Assembly (NCBI GenBank): GCA_015852425.1 | Contig: JAAAIG010001086.1 | Span: 1 to 10,938 of the forward strand | Source: Gryganskiella cystojenkinii | Lineage: Eukaryota > Mortierellomycota > Mortierellomycetes > Mortierellales > Mortierellaceae | Direction of reading: 5' to 3' | DNA: 10,938 bases | Part shown: one piece after another, positions 1-7,653 of the stretch | Layout of the letters: every line of letters starts with the position of its first letter | Position numbering within the stretch: the first letter of the stretch is position 1 | Program-made: the position numbers and the translations under genes | Notes under the pieces: model-generated | The model's input: only the letters and a program-made list of their open reading frames with translations | What the model was told of the DNA's origin: nothing | Databases searched by the model: none

Positions 1-497
1 TTTCCTTGCGAGCATTGTCGACCCTGTTCCCAGTCGCGTGGAAGAATCCAAGACGAGTGACAATTTCCCCAAGTCGCCGCGGATAAATGTCCTCGTGAAG
101 CGATTATCGTTCCCGATCAACCATGTCCACAGGTATTGATTGTCTCTTTTCCGATCTGTTCCACCAAAATAAATCGCGACAACAAATAATTGTTCGGATG
201 TCCCTGAAATGGTCTCCGAAAGCCATTAGCGTCTGTCAAGTGCATCCTTGAAGCGGTAAGGTGGATAGAGATAGTTGATCTAAGTGCTTGGCACTTCAAA
301 TCCGACAAATTCGGAATAGGTTCTCATCATGACAATTTGATCCTGTTGAAATCGTGGCTCGGGAAATTGTTGGTGCTGAATGTCCGAAATATGCGTGTTC
401 ATTCAAATCAAAAGATGTCGGGTTTCCGGATTGACGAGCGCCTATTGATCGCCTAAGAGTCTGCATCGAAAGAGATAGAGGCAACGGTAAAACATAC
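1..497 (-). other. Unresolved downstream part of the gene starting at 717
   Basis: The exon at 498-717 ends at a donor (GTATGT on the minus strand, from 497), so the gene must continue here. I could not fix the next exon. One phase-compatible candidate follows an acceptor at 204-206 (TTTCAG) and stays open from 203 to the window edge, with about 67 codons and hydrophobic-aromatic stretches such as LFVVAIYF and LWTWLIG. An alternative acceptor near 440 (ATCAATAG) gives a Ser/Thr-rich reading that stops at 296-298. Neither reading is recognisable, so most of this stretch may be intron. Confidence 0.25.
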
Positions 498-717
498 CGG
501 TGATGAAAGAGCGGTTGGCGTTGGGGGAGATGGTCTTCAAGCCAGAGAGGGAAGGGGTAGCAGGGGTCTCGTGGTGACCATGGCCGTGGTGACCATCATC
601 GGAGCCAAAGTGAGCAGAACGACCGAGGACGGTGCGGACGGCAGCAGCAGTGGCGGGGAGAGTAACGAAGGAGCGGTTCAGCGAGGCTGAAGCCAACTTG
701 GTAGCAAGGGAGGCCAT
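498..717 (-). CDS. First exon of a probable mitochondrial His-rich protein (unidentified, partial)
   Basis: The exon encodes 73 codons plus one base and ends at a consensus GTATGT donor. I do not recognise the protein. The N-terminus (MASLATKLASASLNRSFVT) is rich in Ser, Ala, Arg and Lys with no acidic residues for over 40 residues, as expected of a mitochondrial presequence. It is followed by HFGSDDGHHGHGHHETPATP, a His/Gly cluster at about residues 36-55, and a Ser/Pro linker. The start ATG has A at -3 and G at +4 (AACATGG), and codons end mainly in C or G, which suggests a well-expressed gene. A nuclear-encoded respiratory-chain subunit is possible, but that is inference; the downstream exons are needed. 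Confidence 0.6.
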
Positions 718-1371
718 GTTAGCGGAATGGGGGTGGGTTGGTGATGTGCAAAGGATGGAAATCCGAAAAATGAGCCAACGTTAATGCAATTCTTTGATGA
801 CCACAGTCTACCAGTCTGTTTTTTTGCTCCGACGGGCAGGCAAACTGATGTGCTTTCCTGCTGTGTCCCACACCGCCTTCAGCGAACAGCTCCGAAATTT
901 CAGAGCGAAAACAATCAAAATCGACGTCACACCAACCTCCCTAATATATATTATTTCAATAAAGTGGGGTCGCTGCTTTACGACCGACCATGAGAGCCGG
1001 TATCTCTCGAATTTTGCAAAATATTAATGTTCTATTGTACAAAGGAACCTGGCAGACTATATGGCATTGTCCTAAGCTAGATAGACGATAGAAAAATCTG
1101 ACGCAGATTGGTTCTTGATTGGGTGCCTGTCAAGTTCTGTGGATAATAAGTGTTGTTTGCCCAACATATCGTCTTGTACTAGTTGTTCAGTGCCTTGTGC
1201 CTCTGATTCCTTAACTCGCAAAAAAAGCTGATACCTCTCATGGGTCACTCGTTGATGTTCCTGCTGCCAGGTAGTCCGAAGCATAATGGAGGGGGTTCTT
1301 TTTGACGGGTTGCTGAAGTTTTGTTTTTGTTTCTTGAAAGATTCGAATTACATATTCTGGAAGAGTATCCC
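718..1371. other. Intergenic: promoter side of the 717 gene and 3' flank of CENP-A
   Basis: No supported gene lies here; the short open frames on both strands lack recognisable content. On the minus strand a CRE-like TGACGTCG sits at 922-929, and an AT-rich TATA-like run (aatatatatta) lies at 943-953, about 230 bp upstream of the 717 start. These are weak single-motif observations. No AATAAA was seen on the minus strand after the CENP-A stop. Confidence 0.4.
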
Positions 1372-2171
1372 TTATGCAAATCCTCCGTGGTATCCTCTGA
1401 TTCTCCGTGCCAGTTGTATATCCCTCTGCATAATCGTGACCCTCTTGGCATGAATGGCGCAAAGGTTTCTGTTGTATAGAAAATTAAAAATTGTTTTTTG
1501 TATTAGTTCCACCATAACGAAAGGTGACTTGACGGTCCAATCCAAGATATTCACTTACGCATCTTCAAACAGATGTACTAAATAGGCCTCTGTTGCTTCT
1601 TGAAGTGCCATAATCGCAGAACTCTGCCACCTCAATCCGACTGCGTCCATTCCCGTGTACGCGGACTGTTGAACTTGCTCGTTTGCGATCTCTCGTACCT
1701 ATAATACAGGACAAGCAAAGAATAACATGGTCAGTGTTCCGACAGCGGATAAGGTCCTGTTTTCTTTGTTTCTTGACTATGGCGATCAACAGCTCGCACT
1801 TCCATGGTCTCCAAACAGTGACAAAACAAAGCAAAAACCAAACAAAAAGAAATCGGTCAATGGACAAGTAGCGAAAAAAAAAATCAGCAGCCAGGGTAGT
1901 ACGTTACCACACGCGAAAAGGGTAGTTTCTGGATCAATAGATCGGTACTCTTTTGATATTGTCGAATCTCACGTAACGCCACCGTCCCTGGTTTATAACG
2001 GCGTCCCTTCGCTGGCGCGATGGGGTCACCGGGTCGTGATTTGCCTCCCGTCGTCATACCAGTAGCTACGGCTTGAATGCGTCTCTGCGCTGGTGGATGT
2101 GCGCCATCGGAACGCACGGGTAGGCCGGCAGGTAATGTTGACCGTGTTGCTCCTGTTGTCGGCCTGACCAT
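1372..2171 (-). CDS. CSE4: Centromeric histone H3 variant (CENP-A/Cse4 family)
   Basis: Replaces H3 in centromeric nucleosomes, pairs with H4 and specifies kinetochore position. Three exons join in frame: 1908-2171, 1559-1698 and 1372-1468 (166 aa). Residues 1-57 form a divergent tail without the H3 ARTKQTARKS motif. [20 protein letters not shown] (about 57-75) is the alpha-N region, then [11 protein letters not shown] (alpha 1), an expanded loop 1 (about 94-110), [20 protein letters not shown] (alpha 2) and [13 protein letters not shown] plus QLARRIRG (alpha 3). D in STDLL and W in RWQ are CENP-A-like; canonical H3 has STELL and RFQ. An in-frame TAA directly precedes the ATG, which fixes the start. 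Introns are 209 and 90 bp, with donors GTAACG and GTAAGT. An H3 paralogue of another kind is the only real alternative; the long loop 1 and tail argue for CENP-A. Confidence 0.93.
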
Positions 2172-2311
2172 TTATGAGAGTCTAATGTGAGGGTTGTTGA
2201 AGGGATTGCAAAAAAAGACACATCGTTCCAAAAAAAAACGCGACTTCAGTGTGAAAATTGTTGATATTGCGATGATGAAATCTTCCGTCACGTGTGATTT
2301 ATTCTGTTCAA
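2172..2311 (-). promoter_or_regulatory. CENP-A promoter overlapping the POLD2 3' end
   Basis: Only 140 bp separate the POLD2 stop from the CENP-A start, so terminator and promoter must share this DNA. It contains GTCACGTG (2287-2294), a match to the CDEI/Cbf1-type E-box RTCACRTG, and AAACGCGA (2236-2243), which resembles the MluI cell-cycle box (ACGCGN) bound by MBF in yeasts. The motifs are visible; their function is inferred. Confidence 0.4.
2298..2303 (-). terminator. Polyadenylation signal AATAAA for POLD2
   Basis: TTTATT on the plus strand reads AATAAA on the minus strand, 8 bases after the POLD2 stop codon. It is an exact canonical signal in the right orientation. The closeness to the stop implies a very short 3' UTR or a further downstream element. 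Confidence 0.5.
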
Positions 2312-4422
2312 TCAATTGTTGGTGGCAAAGGAAACCGAGCGGCATTCCAATGTCCGGAGGTTGACTAGAGCTATTGTTCCTGTGGAAGCAAAGGAAGGAA
2401 GCATGACAACACGTGTCCTCTGTCCTTGGAGACCTAATATACAAATAACACATGCACCATTAATATCAGACTCGGCCAATATAGTCGCGGGATGGAATGA
2501 ATAAGTAATGATCAGTACCTGTGACCAATTGCGTGGCAAACTTGTCTTGGTTGCCGATAAAATAGATGTGAGGAGTCTTCTCCATAATGAATGGATCGCG
2601 GTTCTTGAAGGGGTAGCACCCTGGAGTCCGAAATAAAATAAGACGTTATCAGTGAAACGTCCAGGTAGTCGTAAACCACGATCAGGACAAAAATAAACTT
2701 ACAAAGTGTATCGGGTGCTGTTGGTGCCATGTGTCTCCATTTCAAAGTCTTGACCGCCATCTGGAGTCGATCCTCTGATTTCACATATTTGTAAATATCG
2801 TCAATGGTCTGTCCCGAGGTGCCCAAAAGAGTCGTATGGTCAATACTTTTCCAGTAAGGGTTAGTCACGCTTTTGAAGGTCGAATACTGCCTTGCAGACG
2901 GGAACAAGGCAGGATGGATCGGTTGTTGAGGCATCGTCACACTGGAGGGGTCGCTTTCTCCTGGCATGATGTCAACCGACACACTTGATCCGACCTCCTG
3001 CAGAAACCGGTCCAAAATATTTGCTGGTTCCGTGATATATGTCGAGCGATCGTAGCCGTATTTTTTCTAGAGGAGGTGATAAATGGTAGAAACGAGTCAG
3101 AAAGTGCCTTAAGTTTCTCACCAGACAGTCCACATGGAGTCCGTAAGAACATACTGCCTTGGTATCATCTTCAATGATCTCAGGAGTGACGATGGAGTTG
3201 CCGGCCAGGACCACTTGCACAATATTTGCGTTCTCGGTTTGCTCCTATTGTGCATATGAGATTGTAAGGGGTTAGGTTATTGAAGATCAGGACTGATTGT
3301 TCAGTCTGCGTCTACGGTAACATGCTGGATCCTTCACCTTTGTGCTTCCAAGTTCTCCTGTAAGATATTCCGCAAGAAGATCGAATTCCAATGGCTTGAA
3401 CTCGTTTCCACCGATTCCAAGACCAGAAACTAAGGCCACATATTTATCCGCTTCGTCTAATAAGAAAATTGAACACGGAACGAAATTAAGTCTTTTTCTC
3501 TACTTCTTGAATTATGATCGGAAGCTCGGTCTTTTGTTCTTTTTTTCCTGTTGTATTTTTTTTTTACCTGTTTCCATATGTGCCGGTTGTTCCTGAGCTC
3601 CTTCGCCGGCATAGCAAACATCGACAACCTGGAAGTTACCGTCATTATCTTCACTTCCCAGGACGCCCATGATCACACCTAATTTATGGATTACAAATTG
3701 GAAAAATGAGTTTCGGCAGCTTTACAACGGTGGCGGTACTATCTTGTTATCGACCCTTTTCATTAGGTCTTACCGGTCACAAAGAGATCAGAGTTGATCT
3801 TTGCTCCTGAGAGCTGAACTCGACCAGACTCATCCTCGAGGAATACAGAATCGTCATCGTCCGTGTACTTTGGTCTGTCCGGTTGTGCCGCAATCCAGTG
3901 CTATTCAGAAGAGAGAGAGAGGTGGCATGTCTGTGAGCATAGGATCGTCTCATGGGGTTGACCCAACAGATCCAGTGGATTGTGCCATGAGAAAAGACTT
4001 ACGTCTTTGGTAATATCGTTCAAAATGTTGGGCTTGAGCTTCATTTCCATGTATACAGTTCCGACCAGGTACGAGATCTCCCCCTGCTGAACATCCAGAA
4101 CCTTTTCGACGTGCTTGGGCTTTGAATCCAGGGAACCTATTACCACCCACACATGCATATAAATCCACGTCAGTGATCATTATCCCCAGGCTCTACAACC
4201 AAGATACTCGAAAATAAAAACGCCTGTTTTCCAGCGACAGTTACCCCACTTCGCTTTGGCCTGTGTAATAAGAATGGGCCGCATGAGCATCAGACGCATA
4301 TAGTAGAGATGCGCATACTGAAGCTTGTAATCGCGATTTGAAATCACAAAATTCTCGTGAAGTGGCCCTAGGTCGTCCGAGACAACCGTCTGACGTTCAA
4401 TGCTAGAGGGATCCGATGTCAT
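2312..4422 (-). CDS. POLD2: DNA polymerase delta small subunit B (POLD2/Pol31/Cdc1)
   Basis: Non-catalytic subunit B of DNA polymerase delta; it bridges the catalytic subunit and the Cdc27/Pol32 subunit in lagging-strand replication. Nine exons join in frame to 448 aa (human about 469): 4245-4422, 4003-4136, 3774-3900, 3568-3678, 3338-3456, 3155-3244, 2703-3066, 2519-2620 and 2312-2433. Diagnostic blocks are YKLQYAHLYYMRLMLMRP (32-49), the OB-fold region to about 183, KYVALVSGLGIGG and VVLAGN (234-239), VDIMPGESDP (284-293), MPQQPIHPALFP (298-309), FLGTSGQ-like LLGTSGQTIDDIY (333-345), APTAPDTLWCYPF (367-379) and PHIYFIGNQDKF (391-402). The last blocks belong to the calcineurin-like phosphoesterase fold, inactive in this family. 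Introns are 82-111 bp. For the sixth intron I chose the GTATGT donor at 3154 over GTGAGA at 3109, because it restores the family alignment. The reading frame is open upstream to 4599, but the ATG at 4420-4422 matches the family length. Confidence 0.95.
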
Positions 4423-4611
4423 GATTGTAGTTTGTTGTAATGGAAAATAGCTGTGTGAAGACAAGAATAAGAAGTTGATGGCGCTTTTTGTCAAAAAAAC
4501 ACTGGAGGCACGTTTTTTATTTTTTGTTGTCGCGAATTCCGTAAATGAAGTGGTGGCGGGACAGTCACACACCCAATTTACTTCCAGAGATTTAGCCAAA
4601 CGCGAACGCGA
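4423..4611 (-). promoter_or_regulatory. POLD2 upstream region with tandem ACGCGA motifs
   Basis: This stretch lies upstream of the POLD2 ATG. Two adjacent ACGCGA units (4600-4605 and 4606-4611, preceded by AA) resemble MluI cell-cycle boxes, which control replication genes in yeasts. They lie 178-189 bp upstream of the start and overlap the last codons of the doubtful 4592-4837 reading frame. No TATA box is evident. Cell-cycle control is inferred from motif similarity only. Confidence 0.3.
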
Positions 4612-4837
4612 GAGCCTGGACAGCTATCGTTCCAACCATTAGATCACTCAAAGTGCCGGCGTTTTTCTGGGGGTCCTTGGCACGATGACTCGATTCAGCT
4701 GTCGAAGTCGAGGTCACTGAGGTAATGGTGGCTGTCGCTTGTTCATTCTTGAGCTTAATCAAACAAGACCCTTCATGACACTTGCCCTTCAAGAAATCAA
4801 CGCCTCGGCCACACGCATCTCCACGGAGACGGAGCAT
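4592..4837 (-). CDS. Possible terminal exon of a Cys-containing, GPI-anchored or membrane protein
   Basis: Not firmly identified. The frame reads ACGRGVDFLKGKCHEGSC, with a final C-x4-C, then a Ser/Thr-rich stalk and a C-terminal hydrophobic segment (LMVGTIAVQALAFAFG) ending at the stop. An NAG tripeptide before the hydrophobic tail could be a GPI omega site. CG-x-G...C-x2-G-x-C followed by a stalk and hydrophobic end recalls the last part of the cysteine-rich region in fungal ADAM-type metalloproteases, but no protease domain is visible. The ATG at 4835-4837 may be internal: an acceptor-like CCCAAG lies just upstream at 4841-4846. Upstream exons were not resolved between 4838 and 5500, so this may be a truncated gene remnant. 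Confidence 0.3.
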   Translation of the reverse strand: MLRLRGDACGRGVDFLKGKCHEGSCLIKLKNEQATATITSVTSTSTAESSHRAKDPQKNAGTLSDLMVGTIAVQALAFAFG

Positions 4838-5035
4838 TGTCTTGGGTTTGTCACGTTCACCATCGTATCAAACTCAGGTCGGTTTCCGTTGTTTTTTCCG
4901 TTCTCGGAGGAGGACGAAAGCGGGATCACTTGTGGAGCTACACAGAGGTCCACCAGTTATATCTTACACGTGTTCACTTGCAAGTAGGGCACAATATGGG
5001 TTCTTGAGAAGAAGGAGGGATCTTTGTTGAATGCC

Positions 5036-5069
5036 CTCGAATCCAGTTTCTTACAGGCCTGGATTCGAG
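5036..5069. repeat. Perfect 11-bp inverted repeat (hairpin)
   Basis: CTCGAATCCAG at 5036-5046 and its exact reverse complement CTGGATTCGAG at 5059-5069 are separated by 12 bases. The inner side of the right arm also forms the palindrome CAGGCCTG. The structure lies between two minus-strand reading frames; its role is unknown. Confidence 0.8.
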
Positions 5070-5155
5070 CCACCGTTTTACCTATTCTAAGTTATTTAAT
5101 TAATGTACTATTTGACTGACCGACCAAGACGAATATACAACAAGGAAGACAGTAT

Positions 5156-5258
5156 GAAGGTGGCAAGAGCGAGGCAAGGGGAGGCAGCAGTGAGGAGGCA
5201 GGAGTAGATTTGGGGGTTGAGAGGTTGGGAAGTGAGAGTGAGGAGGCAAGAGAGGGGG
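5156..5258. repeat. Purine-rich low-complexity tract with GAGGCA repeats
   Basis: The plus strand is almost pure A/G for about 100 bp, with GAGGCA at 5171-5176, 5181-5186, 5195-5200 and 5243-5248. The spacing is irregular, so this is a degenerate simple repeat rather than an ordered minisatellite. Confidence 0.6.
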
Positions 5259-5505
5259 TTTTTTTATCTTTGTTGAATTCAGCCTGTTATTGCGTATCTG
5301 CTGTAGGAAATGATTAAAGATAATGGGTTTACATACTATTGAAGAGCTGGGCTACGTAAGGGATGATGACAACAAGGAGGGCTACATTGAAGTGGTGACG
5401 ACGAGGAGGAATGCGTAAGGATCAAGCTGCGCTGGCTGCACCCTGCCTGTAGTGGACGCCTATGTTAATGATATCCGTTTGCCCGTTTGCATTGTCTACC
5501 CTGGG

Positions 5506-5742
5506 CTATAATTCATAGCAGTGTTTGCAGCCACATTCATCAAAGTAAGAGCCATTGTCGCATGCCAACAAATCGGTGGAGCATGCACAAAATCTGGGTT
5601 TGAGATCTAGAATGGGAACAGCGGAGTCAACCACAGGGACAGCCTTGGCTTGGATTGCAGTAAGTGACAGTAAACCAAGCATTGTGACGAAGGTGGAAAG
5701 CGATAAGAGGACTGTCGTTGCTGAAGAGTTGAGGAGATGCAT
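5506..5742 (-). CDS. Small secreted cysteine-rich protein (78 aa)
   Basis: An intronless 78-residue frame with a clear secretion signal: a Leu/Thr-rich hydrophobic core at about residues 11-31 and an AKA cleavage motif (32-34), leaving a mature peptide of about 44 residues. All six cysteines (52, 54, 61, 70, 72, 75) lie in the last 27 residues with spacing C-x-C-x6-C-x8-C-x-C-x2-C, enough for three disulfides. The start ATG has a good context (GCCATG). The family is not recognised. Small secreted Cys-rich proteins of fungi include effectors, antimicrobial peptides and wall proteins, and the sequence does not choose between them. No AATAAA was seen after the stop. Confidence 0.65.
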   Translation of the reverse strand: MHLLNSSATTVLLSLSTFVTMLGLLSLTAIQAKAVPVVDSAVPILDLKPRFCACSTDLLACDNGSYFDECGCKHCYEL

Positions 5743-6418
5743 GGCTATTCGTTCTGCTTCTTGTCAATGAGAAGGACAGTGAGGTATCGTCGCAAGAGAC
5801 AAAGGGTTGTAAAAAGACGAAACAATTTAAACTATGTATGGGGAGAGAAGAAAATACCTCACTGATGAACATTTCGGTTATTGCTGCATTGTTTACCGGC
5901 CAAAGGAATCAAAGGACCAAGGGATGCACGAAAAGAAAGAGATGCTGGAAAATATAAGCAAGGATGGAAAAGAAGGGACTGCCGGGAAAAAAATATAGGG
6001 CAACGGAAAGGAGAAGGGATGCCTATGTCTGGATAACTGTCTTGTGGCAGGGCTGGCGGCCAAGTATCCATAGCAACGTTACTTTTTGATCCTTCAAAAA
6101 GGCCTATTCCGACAAGGGACAACACTAGTGGGAAACAGCAAGGGATGAGGAAGGGCAAGCAAAAAAAAGGCAGGGTAGGGAAGACGAGGCAGGGAAAGCA
6201 AGGGAAGTCGGATGGAGGTACAGTCACAGCCTTCTCTTTGACCTCCCTCATCAACCTCCCCCCCCGTCCCTGGCGGAACCACTTTGACTTTTATTTTAGC
6301 TTACACTTCTACCTATTCTCATTGTCCCATCTCACTTTTAGTACAGGCAATCGTACACTTTTTTCACTCCCTATTACTGTTTTTGCATCCTCGAAATTCG
6401 ATCACGGACAAATACAGT
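5743..6418. promoter_or_regulatory. Divergent intergenic region with base-composition switch
   Basis: This region separates the minus-strand secreted protein gene from the plus-strand repeat-protein frame. The plus strand is purine-rich from about 5880 to 6220 (many AAGGGA, GCAAGGGA and AAAGGA words) and turns pyrimidine-rich after about 6230, starting with a C-run near 6259-6265. Each flanking gene therefore has a C/T-rich sense strand upstream, a common fungal promoter trait. Long open frames here, such as 5859-6254 on the minus strand, are low-complexity by-products. Confidence 0.4.
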
Positions 6419-6673
6419 ATGTACTTCCAAGTTTTGTTTATCACCTACGACCTTACGAGTTTCGCAACCGCTACTCCCTTTGAATACTTCAAACCCTTAG
6501 AGCCCTTCAAACCCTTAGAGCCCTTCAAACCCTTAGAGCCCTTCAAACCCTTCGAGAGCCTCTTCAAACCTGACAACCCCCACAACAAGCCCCAGCCTCT
6601 CCAGCCCAACAATCTCTTCGAGGGCCTCTTCAAACCCGACAATTATGGGTCGATCTCCAGGCCAAATTATTGA
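6419..6673 (+). CDS. Possible small FKPLEP-repeat protein (84 aa)
   Basis: Unrecognised. From the ATG at 6419 (A at -3) the frame reads a short hydrophobic start (MYFQVLFITYDLTSF), then FATATPFEYF, three FKPLEP hexapeptides, FKPFES, and two related blocks LFKPDN and LFEGLFKPDN, ending at TGA 6671-6673. The repeat units keep the frame, and the degenerate copies also keep FKP-D/E chemistry, which supports coding. The hydrophobic start is only a marginal signal peptide. An alternative is a terminal exon beginning after an AG at 6458-6459, with the start in an upstream exon. It could also be a noncoding minisatellite. Confidence 0.35.
   Translation: MYFQVLFITYDLTSFATATPFEYFKPLEPFKPLEPFKPLEPFKPFESLFKPDNPHNKPQPLQPNNLFEGLFKPDNYGSISRPNY
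6488..6559 (+). repeat. 18-bp tandem repeat, three exact copies plus one diverged
   Basis: The unit TTCAAACCCTTAGAGCCC occurs at 6488-6505, 6506-6523 and 6524-6541 without mismatch; a fourth copy at 6542-6559 is altered in its second half. Related CTCTTCAAACC words recur at 6560-6570 and near 6626. The unit length is a multiple of three and encodes FKPLEP in the 6419 frame. Confidence 0.9.
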
Positions 6674-7121
6674 TATTATTTCAAGAAACGTGGTTCCTAA
6701 TTTACCTGTCACGAACCCAGCTTAGAACGGACTACAAGCCTAGGTTTCCTTTTCTGGTTTCCGAGTCCTCCAACGGAAACCACAGTGGATAGTCGTCTCC
6801 CGCCCATCCTCCGCGCCAATCCTTGTTCTTCTTGATCCCTTTCTTCCTTGTCTGCTCCGAGTAACTTTTCTATCTTTATTCCTTTCGTTTCTATCTGCTC
6901 CATTGTTATCTCTTTATTCATGGTCTTCGTCATCGCCATCTTGTCATGTCCTCTTCTCATATGACCACCTCCTGTCTCGAGTCATATCTTTGATAATCAT
7001 CTTCCATCTCGTTCTCTTTTGTTCCTTGCCGTTTCTGTCATGTTCTTTCTCCCACGACGAGGTCGTTGTCACGATATCTTTCCTCTTATCAATAACCTGT
7101 GCTGTACCCGTTCGTCTTCCC

Positions 7122-7129
7122 TATATAAA
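7122..7129 (+). promoter_or_regulatory. Candidate TATA box TATATAAA
   Basis: An exact TATATAAA lies at the end of a long pyrimidine tract, as at many fungal promoters. It is about 800 bp upstream of the lipid kinase ATG. Just downstream there are only short frames (for example 13 codons from 7201), so the transcript could be noncoding, have a spliced leader, or not exist. Confidence 0.35.
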
Positions 7130-7653
7130 CCCCCAATCGAAACAGCATCCGCAAGATATTCCAGGGATCATCTCTACACAAAACCCCCATGGTATCGTGA
7201 TGGAGCTGAGAAACAGAGCGCGGACCCGCATCACTCTATAGACTCGGTGCACTTAACGCAATGTATGTACACATCCAGCAACATCTGCTTTGTGCAGTCA
7301 AACTAAGCGCAGTGCTTTATGTATTAATGGATGGCATATGTCTGGTCGTCTATGTAAAAGCCGAGTTTTAGTTTTTGATGTAGGCCGAGGTCACTAATAC
7401 AGAAAAACGAGACATGAATTGCTGCTCCATAGCGATCCAGGGTTCGCTAGATGGACAGGCGTACGTTTTAAAAGATGTGCAGCACGAATGGTCCTCTGGA
7501 ATGCGGACTGTGTAGGCGTTCTTGGTCTGCCCTTCTGATCTGGAACCCCAGAGCGAAAACCTTATGTTTCTCTGCCATATGACAACGGAGTGGAGAAAAA
7601 AATTAACGCTCGTGCGACTGTTGGAGCTAAACGGTGCACGAGAGCACTTAGTT

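Larger units (their letters stand above)
4838..5505. other. Intergenic stretch with hairpin and polypurine tract
   Basis: I found no convincing exon here on either strand. The contents worth noting are the 11-bp-stem hairpin at 5036-5069 and the GAGGCA-rich purine tract at 5156-5258. The segment may include unrecognised upstream exons of the 4592-4837 reading frame and the 3' UTR of the small secreted protein gene. Confidence 0.4.

Noticed and set aside
1727..2065. 112-codon plus-strand frame opposite CENP-A exon 1 and intron 1
   Set aside because: It is antisense to a well-supported gene and has no recognisable content.
2512..3015. Single-frame 167-codon reading of part of POLD2
   Set aside because: It starts inside exon 7 and runs through the intron at 2621-2702, after which the frame is wrong. 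The spliced model recovers the family sequence on both sides.
3067..3109. Alternative shorter intron in POLD2 with donor GTGAGA at 3109
   Set aside because: It is also in phase, but would insert 15 residues with no counterpart in the family; the GTATGT donor at 3154 gives the expected alignment and an intron of typical length.
5859..6254. 131-codon minus-strand frame rich in P, F, L and S
   Set aside because: It is the translation of a low-complexity pyrimidine tract; the apparent hydrophobic segments follow from base composition.
6488..6559. Telomere-like repeat suggested by CCCTTAG words
   Set aside because: The unit is 18 bp and the word differs from the fungal telomere CCCTAA; the array keeps a reading frame, so it is a coding-type or ordinary minisatellite repeat.
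6709..6960. Lys/Glu/Met-rich minus-strand frame
   Set aside because: It is a by-product of the C/T-rich plus strand; no motif or splice context supports it.
7430..7460. tRNA T-loop-like GGTTCG near 7440
   Set aside because: No matching A box, acceptor stem or cloverleaf could be built around it on either strand.
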